From Catalinimonas alkaloidigena (GTDB lineage: Bacteria; Bacteroidota; Bacteroidia; Cytophagales; Flexibacteraceae): a DNA stretch of 64,000 nucleotides. Location of the stretch: the NCBI RefSeq assembly GCF_900100765.1, contig NZ_FNFO01000004.1, positions 248,001 through 312,000 on the forward strand, given 5' to 3'. Below are positions 46,302 to 55,288 of this stretch, piece by piece. Under the pieces are notes generated by a model. That model worked only from the letters and a program-made list of their open reading frames with translations. It had not been told where the DNA came from and searched no databases. The translations under genes and the position numbers were made by a program. Each line of letters opens with the position of its first letter. Within the stretch, counting starts at the first letter, position 1.

Positions 46302-47699
46302 TTAATAACCCGTGTTTTGTACAATGCTTGGATTCGCATTTACTTCCGCTTGTGGGATAGGAAATGCTAAGCGCTCATCTCCGTACGGAATCGTTGCATC
46401 GAATGTTTGACGATTGTCCACTTTAGGAATCGGCCTTTCGTAACGCATCAGATCAAAGAAGCGGAACCCTTCCATCGCTAACTCTTTCCGGCGCTCCAGG
46501 AGTATATTATCTACCGTAACTTCTGTATAAACGGTAGCGCCACGATTTTCGGGAATCATGTTCAGGTAAGTCAATGCTTCAGAAGTGCTGCCTTGCTGGA
46601 ACAAAGCTTCGGCATAGTTGAGAATTACTTCTGCATACCGAATCACTTTGACGTTATCGTTATACGTAGCAGGTGTTATGTACTTACCCACCATACGATA
46701 ACGAGTCACTTTTTGCGTGGTATCTTCGTAAATCCCTAGTAAGTCAAGACGCACATCCGATGTATCATATACATCGTACAGGTTTTTTGTAATCTCAATG
46801 TCACCATAATTGGTTTCCTGATAGATGTTGTAAAGCCCATTTATGCTAGGGTTATCGGATGGAGTATATGCCAACTCGAAAATGATGTTGTCACCACCTG
46901 ATAACCCCCAACTTCCTGAGAATGAAGAAGCGGATTCCAGACTATACACTCCTGAATCGATTACACGTTTGGCTGCTGCTGCGGCTTCTGGCCAATTTTT
47001 GACATACAGATAATAGCGTGATAGCAAAGCGTCTACGGCCGTCGACGAAATCTCGACAGGACTACCGGCATCCAAAGTAGGGTCCATCATAGTTTTAGCC
47101 ATTTGCAAATCGCTACCAACTTGTGCCCATACTTCTTCCACCGTATTACGAGCTGGGGCAAGGTCACCGCTATTGAACTCTGTGACGATAGGTACACCAA
47201 GATTGCCTCCTGTCCATTGCTGGCCGTAAAGACGCAGCAAATCCATGTAAGCCAAACCACGGACTGCATACGCTTGTCCTTTCGCATATTTGACTTCGGC
47301 ACTTTCGTTCTCTTCTACCTCAGCATTGACTACGATATTGGTGTTAGCAATGACACGGTATAACTGCTGCCATGTATCGCGAGGGTATGCATCGGTAGTG
47401 TTTAAGAAAAACTGTCCCGGACCTACAAAACGACCAGAGTTACCGTTCGCCAAAGCGTTATCTGAACGGACCTCAGCAAAGACGATGTAGTCTCTTCCAT
47501 AATAAGTAGGTTCGTTCATACGATCATAGGCACCTAACACAAGACCCTGCAAATCTTCCAACGTATTTACGCTGGAAGATACATCTTTCGACGTACTGAC
47601 GGTTGGCTCCAAGAAATCGGCCGAGCACGACCAGAAACTTGTAGCAAACGCAGCAATAATGACTTTGGATATATATTGTTTTTTCATAATAAGCGACAT
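46302..47699 (-). CDS. SusD/RagB-family nutrient-binding lipoprotein
   Basis: This surface lipoprotein of 465 residues (461 from the second ATG at 47687, which gives the cleaner signal peptide) has lipobox SFWSC and SusD features: the tetratricopeptide-like AKGQAYAVRGLAYMDLLRLYGQQW, VDALLSRYYLYVKNWPEAA, AEVILNYAEALFQQGSTSEAL, and the C-terminal ILLERRKELAMEGFRFFDLMRYE. It pairs with the SusC gene nine bases upstream. It is visibly more AT-rich than the hldD side (sampled 60-base lines 38-53% GC). Confidence 0.94.
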   Translation of the reverse strand: MSLIMKKQYISKVIIAAFATSFWSCSADFLEPTVSTSKDVSSSVNTLEDLQGLVLGAYDRMNEPTYYGRDYIVFAEVRSDNALANGNSGRFVGPGQFFLNTTDAYPRDTWQQLYRVIANTNIVVNAEVEENESAEVKYAKGQAYAVRGLAYMDLLRLYGQQWTGGNLGVPIVTEFNSGDLAPARNTVEEVWAQVGSDLQMAKTMMDPTLDAGSPVEISSTAVDALLSRYYLYVKNWPEAAAAAKRVIDSGVYSLESASSFSGSWGLSGGDNIIFELAYTPSDNPSINGLYNIYQETNYGDIEITKNLYDVYDTSDVRLDLLGIYEDTTQKVTRYRMVGKYITPATYNDNVKVIRYAEVILNYAEALFQQGSTSEALTYLNMIPENRGATVYTEVTVDNILLERRKELAMEGFRFFDLMRYERPIPKVDNRQTFDATIPYGDERLAFPIPQAEVNANPSIVQNTGY

Positions 47700-47708
47700 T
47701 TCGGAGAT

Positions 47709-50700
47709 TTAGAAGCTAACCGTTAAACCAAGAGAATACGTCTTAATCGGAGCGGCCGTCAGGTTAAGAGTCCCCCGTGCTGACCCAGTTAGCCCTTCAG
47801 AAGTGCTAACTTCGGGGTCAAACTCCAAGTTTTTGTCAGCTACCCAAGTCCAAATGTTGTTTCCTTTTAAGTAGATATTGGCTGCACTAAATCCAACTTT
47901 TGAGAGAAGAGAGGCTGGAAGGTTGTAACCAATGGTCAGATCGCGCAGACGCAGATATTCATCACTGTAAAGACGACGCGTGGAATTACTGTTTGAACGA
48001 GTCGTGTTGCCATAAATGTTCTTAGGGTTAGGGCTTATGTCTCCTGGTTTTTGCCAGCGATCATAGAGGCGAGCATATCCGTTTGCGATCGTATAAGTAT
48101 ACTGCCCGTCTGATAGTGTATAGCCTGCCCATGTATCATACACGGAATTGCCCGTAGAATAATACAGTTGAGCGCTTACATAAACACCTTTGTACTCCAG
48201 GCGGTTGGTCAAACCTCCGTAGAAGGTAGGGAAGAAACTTCCGTGGAATGAAGACGAAGCCGCTGAGTAATTTGAGGTCGTCTCGCCGCTTGTTCCTTCA
48301 ACATACCACAAAGGAGCGCCTGTCTCCGTATCTACTCCTGCCCAAGTTGGCATGTACCACCCGTATACAGGTTGCCCTACCGAAACTTTCTGAATGCTGG
48401 TAGTAATTCCGATCTCATCCCCCTCAGCACTGAGAGGGAGTTCCGTCACTTCGTTCTTAAGGGTAGTCATGTTCGCGGACAGATTCCAACGAAAGGACCC
48501 TGCACGGATTACATCACCATCTATCGACGCTTCTAAACCTTTGTTCACCATAGTACCTACGTTCTGGGTCTGGCTGCTAAAACCAGTAGTGTAAGACAGC
48601 GGTACCTCTAGTAAAAGGTCAGATGAAGTGCGGTGGAAGTATTCTACAGTTGCATTAATGCGGTTGAAGAGACCAAAGTCTAACCCAATATTAAAGGCGT
48701 CACTTTTCTCCCAGCTTAGGTCCTGGTTTCCTAACTGGCTTGGAAAAACCGCCGCAGCTCCATTATACGCACCACTATAACTTAAGAAAGCCTGGTACTC
48801 GTTAAGTCCGACGCCAGCATTACCTGTACGGCCATAAGAAGCCCGTAGCTTAGAATTGTTGAGCCACGTCAGGTTTTGCATGAAAGCCTCTTTTGTAAAT
48901 ACCCAAGAAGCACCTACTGAGTAAAACGTCCCCCAGCGTAGCCCGGGCGCAAAGCGAGAGTTTCCTTCGCGACGAATGGTTCCGTCTAGAAATATTTTTT
49001 CGCGGAACGAGTAATTGGCCAAGCCCATAATGGAATTGATAGCCCAATCGTTCGGGTATGCTGATACGTAATCAGGTGTTCCTATTGATTCTGGGTAGTA
49101 AAGTCCATCTGCAGCGAAGCCAATCCCACCAGCTCCGATGGTATAATAATTGTTCTTTTGGGCTTCGAAGATGGCTTGTAAGTTAAAACTGTGGTCTTGG
49201 TTAAGACGCCAGCTATAATCCAGCATATTCTTCCAATCCCAGTTGAAGTTGCGATTCATATAAGCGGTAGAACCACCATTTTCACCCGCTCCGTCTCCAT
49301 AGTTGCGGTTGTCATAATACAGCTCATCAGTCAATAAGTAATCAAGCCCTAAGACGGAGGTAAACTTGAGATTTTTTAGGATGTTATATTCAAACGTAGT
49401 GGAGTTGAATACACGCGCCTGCTTACGCCGATTGATGTCATTCTGCGCAAGGTATAGGGGGTTGAAGACGATACCAAGCAGATCTAAGTTAGGAGTTCCG
49501 TCCGGTGCATACGGCTTGTCACGAGCTTGCAAGAACAACGTGGCGAGCTCCGGGTTTCCGAAATAAGCCGCGGCTTCCAACTGACCATTCTGTGTTACAT
49601 ACGAAGCATTGAAAGTCGTTTGCAACATCATCTTTTCAGTGATGGCATTACCATAACTCACTTTTCCGGTAATGCGCTCATAATCTGTCCCTACATTGAT
49701 TCCATCTTGTTGGAAATAGCTTCCCGAAACGTAATAGTTGCTTTTTTCACCACCACCTCGTACAGAAAGGTTGTAATCGTGCGTCATGGCATCGTGATTG
49801 GTAATCACATCGCGCCAATCTGTGTTGGTTACGCCATCCCAAGCGTTTGGATATTTTGTTCGGGCCTCTTCGATTGTGCTTACTTCGCTAGCAGGATTGT
49901 TTACACGCGCTTCGTAATATAACTCTTCCCATTGTTCTCCACTCAAGCCCTGCGGCCCAGGTACGGCACGTGAGATCATGCCCGATTGCCCTGAGAAGGT
50001 CACCACAGGTTTTCCGGATTTCCCTTTTTTCGTGGTGATTACAATTACGCCGTTTGCGCCGCGAGCCCCATAGAGTGCAGTAGCCGAGGCGTCTTTCAAC
50101 ACTGTAATACTTTCAATATCATTATTATTAATAGAAGAAAGTATGCTGAGGCTACCTGTTGCAGTAGAGCGGTTGTTATCACCATTCACAACCGGGATCC
50201 CATCAATCACAAACAGAGGGTCATTGTTAGCAGTAATAGAGCTGATACCACGAATGCGAATGTTTTGGCTCGATCCAGGCGTACCCGAAGAGGAAGCCAT
50301 TTGTAGACCTGCCACATTCCCTTGCAAAGCCTGATCGACCGTGGCAAAGGGTTTGTTTTGAATACGATCGGCACCTAGCGTCGACACTGCCCCGGTGAAC
50401 TCATTCTTGCTTCGCTCACCATAGCCCGTAATAACTACTTCAGAAAGAGCTTGAACATCTTCCTTTAAGCTTACGTCTACTACCGAACGGCTACCAATAG
50501 CAACCTCCTGGCTTTGAAATCCTACAAAACTGAAAACCAGTGTTTCAGCATTGTTAGGTACTGTCAACGTATACGCACCATTCACATCGGTGATGGTACC
50601 TACCGTCGATCCTTTCACGCTCACGTTCACTCCTGGTAACTCCCCTTCGTCAGAAGCGGAACGAACCACACCAGAAAGGGTACGGGTTTGTGCCCACACC

Positions 50701-50753
50701 TCCTGCGTCACAAAAGCGCACAGAAGTGTAGCAATGAGTAAGAAATGTTTCAT
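47709..50753 (-). CDS. SusC/RagA TonB-dependent outer-membrane transporter
   Basis: The 1014-residue protein has a signal peptide (about 1-21, ending VWAQ), a carboxypeptidase-regulatory-like domain (about 22-100), plug motifs (EVVITGYGERSKNEFTGAVS, NVAGLQMASSSGTPGSSQNI, LFVIDGIPVVNG, VLKDASATALYGARGANGVI) and a barrel ending LGLTVSF. No STN domain and no sigma/FecR genes nearby, so control is by another route. The ATG at 50753 starts the signal peptide; the upstream frame does not. A -33/-7 promoter lies about 42-73 bases upstream. Substrate unknown. Confidence 0.95.
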   Translation of the reverse strand: MKHFLLIATLLCAFVTQEVWAQTRTLSGVVRSASDEGELPGVNVSVKGSTVGTITDVNGAYTLTVPNNAETLVFSFVGFQSQEVAIGSRSVVDVSLKEDVQALSEVVITGYGERSKNEFTGAVSTLGADRIQNKPFATVDQALQGNVAGLQMASSSGTPGSSQNIRIRGISSITANNDPLFVIDGIPVVNGDNNRSTATGSLSILSSINNNDIESITVLKDASATALYGARGANGVIVITTKKGKSGKPVVTFSGQSGMISRAVPGPQGLSGEQWEELYYEARVNNPASEVSTIEEARTKYPNAWDGVTNTDWRDVITNHDAMTHDYNLSVRGGGEKSNYYVSGSYFQQDGINVGTDYERITGKVSYGNAITEKMMLQTTFNASYVTQNGQLEAAAYFGNPELATLFLQARDKPYAPDGTPNLDLLGIVFNPLYLAQNDINRRKQARVFNSTTFEYNILKNLKFTSVLGLDYLLTDELYYDNRNYGDGAGENGGSTAYMNRNFNWDWKNMLDYSWRLNQDHSFNLQAIFEAQKNNYYTIGAGGIGFAADGLYYPESIGTPDYVSAYPNDWAINSIMGLANYSFREKIFLDGTIRREGNSRFAPGLRWGTFYSVGASWVFTKEAFMQNLTWLNNSKLRASYGRTGNAGVGLNEYQAFLSYSGAYNGAAAVFPSQLGNQDLSWEKSDAFNIGLDFGLFNRINATVEYFHRTSSDLLLEVPLSYTTGFSSQTQNVGTMVNKGLEASIDGDVIRAGSFRWNLSANMTTLKNEVTELPLSAEGDEIGITTSIQKVSVGQPVYGWYMPTWAGVDTETGAPLWYVEGTSGETTSNYSAASSSFHGSFFPTFYGGLTNRLEYKGVYVSAQLYYSTGNSVYDTWAGYTLSDGQYTYTIANGYARLYDRWQKPGDISPNPKNIYGNTTRSNSNSTRRLYSDEYLRLRDLTIGYNLPASLLSKVGFSAANIYLKGNNIWTWVADKNLEFDPEVSTSEGLTGSARGTLNLTAAPIKTYSLGLTVSF

Positions 50754-51340
50754 AAAAGATTGACTTGAATTAAAGAAAGCATACGAACTATTATCAAACT
50801 TATACCTCAATTGGCAGTTGAACAATATAAGATTCTAAACAAAAGACAAAAAATTACAAAATTTTCATTGACTCATATTTAATTGTTACTTTAAAATGCG
50901 TCATTTTCCAAAGCAATATCCCCCAAAAAAGGTTAACACAAATCAATTCTTCTTTGTTTTTCCAGAACAACAATCTTTTATTTTTTTAACTAATTAGTAG
51001 CTTCAGCTGCCAGTTTGTCAAACCCACGTCTCTAACCCTACTCGACACCAGACTTGATGTGGATTATTATGTAACGCAGACCAGACCATAGCAGGAAAGC
51101 CACGTTGCTAAAAACTACCGCACAATATGCATTACCTATGTTTTTTTAAGTGAATTGTCCGCAACATAAGTCGATGTCCTTCATACCTCTATGGCTTCTC
51201 CCTACTTTCAAGCTATCACGATGCTTCGGTCTCGAGCAAATCATAAATCGTATTTATCAGTAACGTGATCATATACCCCGCAGATTTTCACACCTCTATA
51301 GTGTTATATTGTACTTTAGCTGGCCATAACCCTCCCATAA
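50754..51340. other. AT-rich divergent intergenic region, 587 bases
   Basis: This separates the divergent SusC and TonB-receptor genes. It holds the SusC promoter at 50795-50826. No credible gene, tRNA or strong hairpin is seen in the rest; near-matches to TAnnTTTG (e.g. TATGTTTT near 51137) are weak. Confidence 0.55.
50795..50826 (-). promoter_or_regulatory. SusC promoter: ATTG-N20-TAAGTTTG
   Basis: On the minus strand an exact -7 box (50795-50802) is preceded, 20 bases upstream, by ATTG (50823-50826). The layout is identical to the gap promoter and gives a leader of about 35 bases. Confidence 0.65.
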
Positions 51341-53695
51341 ATGATAAAATATGTTCTAACGCTACTTCTTACTTTACTTTTTTTGCCCCATTCTTCTCTG
51401 CTTGCCCAGTCCACTTACCGCATCTCCGGACGCGTACTTGATGAACGAAACGAGCCGTTACCCAGTGCTTTTTTGGTCATACAACCCGGGCAAATGACCG
51501 TAATTTCTAATGAAGAAGGCTTCTACGCACTCATGCTTCCAGAAGGTCAGTACGCCATCTCCTGCCAATACGTAGGTATGGAGCCGTTTGTGAAATCGTT
51601 TACCATCCGGGGGCATGACTTTACGTTGAATATTCGCCTTCAGGACAGCCGTACCAGTCTGGATCAGGTCGAGGTGACGGCCACACCCTTGACGGACGTA
51701 AATACTGTGCAAATGGGGGCAACAACTCTAGCAGCCAAGGTGCTGCAAAAAATCCCTACGTTTCTGGGAGAGGTTGACGTAATCCGATCCATTACTACCC
51801 TACCTGGTGTCGTGACAGCTGGTGAAGGGGCGGCCGGTTTTCAGGTGCGGGGGGGCGGCGCAGATCAAAATCTGATTTTGCTCGATGACGCGCCAGTATT
51901 TAACTCAGCGCACTTGTTTGGCTTTTTCTCTATCTATAACCCAGACTACCTCAAAAGTTTCACGTTGCACCGGAGCGGCGTATCGGCGCGCTATGGCAGC
52001 CGTATTTCTTCTGTGCTCGACGTTTCTATGGCAGACGGGCACGAAGATAAACTGCATGTGTCGACCGGACTCTCACCGATGACATTCAAGCTAGGGCTTG
52101 ACGGCCCCCTAACTAAACGAAGTTCGTTTGTGCTGGCAGGCCGCGGAGCCTCTGCCAATCATATTCTGAAACTCTTTCCGAGTCAGAACCTGAAAAACAG
52201 TGCAGGTTACTTTTATGATTTCAACGTCAAATACCACTACCAAATCGATGCCCGTAATGAAATCAGCCTTTCGGCCTATTATAGCAAAGATGGCTTCAAA
52301 TTTCCGTACGATACGCTTTACCATTGGTCTAATGCCTTGGGGAGCCTGAAGTGGCACCACATCTTAAATGACAATTACAGTGGCGCACTCACGTTGGTAA
52401 AAAGCCATTATCAGAACCAGGTAGAAGGTATTCGTACCGGCGAAGAATTTGTGCTCCAGTCGGGTGTCGACTTCACCCAGGTCAAATACGACGGAAATTA
52501 CTTTGGCATTCCACAGCATACGCTGGAGTTTGGAGCCGGAGGCGCTCGCTACCAGGTCGAGCCAGGAGATTTCCAAACATACGGCACGTCGAGCCGTACG
52601 CCCATTACGCTCGATCAGGACTTGGGCTATGAAACTTATTATTATCTGAACGACGAGGTTAGCATCAGCAAAGCGCTCTCGGTAAGCATGGGTCTGCGCC
52701 ATTCATTCTTCGCCAAATACGGCCCCGGGGAGGTGTATACGTACGAAGAGGGTGTGCCGCGCAGCGAAAATACGATTGTGGATACGGTTCTGTATTCCTC
52801 TCGCGAAAAAATTAAGGCGTATCAGGGCCTGGAACCTCGCGCGGCGGTTAAGCTTTCGCTTAATGCAGAAAGCTCAGTGAAACTGGGGTACAGCCGGATG
52901 CGCCAGTATATTCAATTGATCTCTAACACGGCCTCGATTACGCCGGTTGATATATGGAAGCTCTCGAACCGCTACCTCGCGCCACAGATTGCCGACCAAT
53001 GGGCATTAGGATACTTTTTCGTGCGCGACGACCAAGCTTATGAATTCAGTTGGGAAGTTTACTACAAAAATCTGCTCAACCAACTCGACTATAAGAACGG
53101 TGCTACCTTGTCGTTAAATCCGGCACTGGAAGCCGCTCTCCTAACGGGAACAGGTTTTGCCTACGGGTCCGAATGGCTGATCAAGAAGAACCACGGCCGT
53201 CTGACAGGATGGCTCAGCCTGAACTACGCACGTTCGTTTCGTGTGGTCGCCGGCCCTACCCCCGAGGAATCCATCAACAACGGAGAGGTCTACCCTTCCA
53301 ATTACGACCGCCCCCTGAACATTAACCTCTTTTCCAGTTACCGTTTGTACGACCCGCGCTGGTCCTTTTCCTTTAACTTCACCTACACCACCGGTCGCCC
53401 CAATACGATCGCCGACTCGTGGTTTCGTTACTACGATACCATCCTGGCCAACTACCGCGGTCGCAATCAGGAGCGCATGCCCGACTACCACCGACTGGAC
53501 ATTGCATTCAATTATACCTCGCATCCTCATAAGAAAGTACAGTCGCGTTGGAGCTTCTCGGTTTATAATCTCTACTTCCGCAAAAACGCGTACTCGTTGC
53601 TCTATGCCCATTTTTACGGTTCGCCGGTAGGCACTTACAAACTCTCAGTGCTTGGATCAGCCATCCCCTCTCTTTCGTACCAGCTAACTTTCTGA
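51341..53695 (+). CDS. TonB-dependent receptor with carboxypeptidase-regulatory-like domain
   Basis: The 784-residue outer-membrane receptor has a signal peptide (about 1-22), a CarboxypepD_reg-like domain (about 25-105, ISGRVLDERNEPLPSAFLVI), a plug (GVVTAGEGAAGFQVRGGGADQNLILLDDAPV, VSARYGSRISSVLDV) and a barrel ending SYQLTF. Smaller than SusC and with the plug type usually found next to DUF4249 lipoproteins, one of which follows after four bases. The pair is probably an uptake complex; the ligand (siderophore, peptide or glycan) is not predictable. Confidence 0.92.
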   Translation: MIKYVLTLLLTLLFLPHSSLLAQSTYRISGRVLDERNEPLPSAFLVIQPGQMTVISNEEGFYALMLPEGQYAISCQYVGMEPFVKSFTIRGHDFTLNIRLQDSRTSLDQVEVTATPLTDVNTVQMGATTLAAKVLQKIPTFLGEVDVIRSITTLPGVVTAGEGAAGFQVRGGGADQNLILLDDAPVFNSAHLFGFFSIYNPDYLKSFTLHRSGVSARYGSRISSVLDVSMADGHEDKLHVSTGLSPMTFKLGLDGPLTKRSSFVLAGRGASANHILKLFPSQNLKNSAGYFYDFNVKYHYQIDARNEISLSAYYSKDGFKFPYDTLYHWSNALGSLKWHHILNDNYSGALTLVKSHYQNQVEGIRTGEEFVLQSGVDFTQVKYDGNYFGIPQHTLEFGAGGARYQVEPGDFQTYGTSSRTPITLDQDLGYETYYYLNDEVSISKALSVSMGLRHSFFAKYGPGEVYTYEEGVPRSENTIVDTVLYSSREKIKAYQGLEPRAAVKLSLNAESSVKLGYSRMRQYIQLISNTASITPVDIWKLSNRYLAPQIADQWALGYFFVRDDQAYEFSWEVYYKNLLNQLDYKNGATLSLNPALEAALLTGTGFAYGSEWLIKKNHGRLTGWLSLNYARSFRVVAGPTPEESINNGEVYPSNYDRPLNINLFSSYRLYDPRWSFSFNFTYTTGRPNTIADSWFRYYDTILANYRGRNQERMPDYHRLDIAFNYTSHPHKKVQSRWSFSVYNLYFRKNAYSLLYAHFYGSPVGTYKLSVLGSAIPSLSYQLTF

Positions 53696-53699
53696 ATGT

Positions 53700-54746
53700 A
53701 TGTTAAAGAAATACTGCCTTACTGCGATCCTCCTGCTCGCGAGTTGCATCAGTCCGGTTTCCATCGAATTTACCGGCCAGCTCGAACACCTAGTCGTAGA
53801 AGCCGAATTCAGTAATTTACCCAACAGACATTATGTACGCCTAACACGCTCCCAGCCCTTTAACACTGGCTACAATGTATTTGTAGATGGTGCTCGTGTA
53901 TTCATCACGAGTGTAGAAGGCGAGTACTACGAATTTCAGCAACCGACCCAAAAGAGTGCCGGGTACTATTACGCTGCCGAGGGCATAACGGCCATTCCGG
54001 GGCATACGTATACCCTGCACGTTACTACCAAAACGCAAACGTATCAGTCTGCCCCGGTCACGGTTTCACAGACTGTTCTGCTGGATTCGATTCGCTACGA
54101 ATACGCTGAAAAACCTTTTGTCATGGAAGGCACTTCCGAGCAGGTCGTGATGCCGGGCTATATGTTCAGTGTCGATTATCAGGACCCGGCCGAAGGAAAA
54201 AACTACTACAAGTGGTCGTACAAGCTGCTGTTTGAAGTCGACACCCAGCCCGAACTTTACGAGGACACTGAAGGCGGGCCGCAATGCCCCTGCCGAGCAC
54301 CTAAGCCATGTTGTAGCCAGTGCTGGTGGCCAGAACAGGGCTACCTCCCAAAGGTGCTCAGCGACCGGCTTACCAATGGGCAGTTCGTGATTAACGAGCA
54401 GGTATTTTTTCTACCATTCGAAAAATACATGGGAGTAAAATTGCGCCTGACGTTACAACAGCATAACATCAGTGAAGCTGCTTATGAATTTTTCCGTGCC
54501 CTTGAAGAGCAAAAGCAGTCTACCGGATCGGTAGTAGACCCTCCCCCCTCCGAGATAAAAGGAAATATATACAATGTGGCTAATCCCGATGAACAGGTCA
54601 TAGGCTTTTTTGTAGCTTCAGCAGCAGCTGAAGCCACGACTTACATTGTGCGCAACGACATTCCTTACGAAGTGGAAGCGTTTCAGTATTGGGACGATTG
54701 CCGCGAAAAAGAGAATTCTATCCATTACGCACCTGCCGGTTGGTAA
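53700..54746 (+). CDS. DUF4249-family lipoprotein with cysteine-rich insert
   Basis: The 348-residue lipoprotein (lipobox LLLASC, Cys16) has the DUF4249 pattern: LVVEAEFSNLPNRHYVRLTRSQPFN, a repeated beta-sandwich start with YYAAEGITAIPGHTYTLHV, DSIRYEY, and a C-terminal FFVASAAAEATTYIVR. Around residues 197-211 it carries five cysteines in a short loop (CPCRAPKPCCSQCWW); family members usually show fewer here. It lies four bases after the TonB receptor stop and should be its surface partner. A later DDCREKE cysteine near the C-terminus is typical for the family. Confidence 0.88.
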   Translation: MLKKYCLTAILLLASCISPVSIEFTGQLEHLVVEAEFSNLPNRHYVRLTRSQPFNTGYNVFVDGARVFITSVEGEYYEFQQPTQKSAGYYYAAEGITAIPGHTYTLHVTTKTQTYQSAPVTVSQTVLLDSIRYEYAEKPFVMEGTSEQVVMPGYMFSVDYQDPAEGKNYYKWSYKLLFEVDTQPELYEDTEGGPQCPCRAPKPCCSQCWWPEQGYLPKVLSDRLTNGQFVINEQVFFLPFEKYMGVKLRLTLQQHNISEAAYEFFRALEEQKQSTGSVVDPPPSEIKGNIYNVANPDEQVIGFFVASAAAEATTYIVRNDIPYEVEAFQYWDDCREKENSIHYAPAGW

Positions 54747-55288
54747 ATTTCTTAATCAGAGAAAACGCGCGATGATGAGAGCGTGTATCGATCGGCGATT
54801 GCTTTTAAACAATAAACACTCCATTTAGCACCTTTTGCACAGAGGTTCGTTGGTTGGAGGCTGAACTGATCCGCAACGTGCCAAGAAAGATGCTTAGTAG
54901 TGCAGCAATTTTTAAGCTTATTGATGAAATTCATCTGTCAATCCCGCCATTCCTTTCATTTTTCTTACATAATAGCGCAGTAAACGTGAACTCATTTCAG
55001 ATAGAATTTTCTTAATAAAATCTCATCAGCAAGGTTCAATTATAAATTTACTAAGAAGGCAACCTTTGTCTTTTACAGTTAACAGATTGCTAAGAAACCT
55101 TCCTCTTAGAGAAATATATATACTATTTAAGCTTCCTTTTTTGAAAATCCCCTCTTTTACCCCCCCTTTGCTCAGCCAAATCTTACAAAAAATTTTGTGA
55201 AACGCTTTCTATTTTAAAATCAGGGGGATATGTTTGAGGTTGTACACAATTGTATTTATCCTCATTTATCACTTCAAACAAAAAATGC
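54747..55288. other. AT-rich intergenic region, 542 bases
   Basis: This lies between the DUF4249 gene and the second plus-strand SusC. No gene is supported. It is strongly AT-rich and contains the SusC promoter near its 3' end (55206-55236). No terminator hairpin with a T-tract was found after the DUF4249 gene. Confidence 0.5.
55206..55236 (+). promoter_or_regulatory. SusC promoter: TTTC-N19-TATGTTTG
   Basis: An exact -7 TAnnTTTG box (55229-55236) has a -33-like TTTC 19 bases upstream (55206-55209); leader about 45 bases to the ATG at 55289. Confidence 0.6.
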
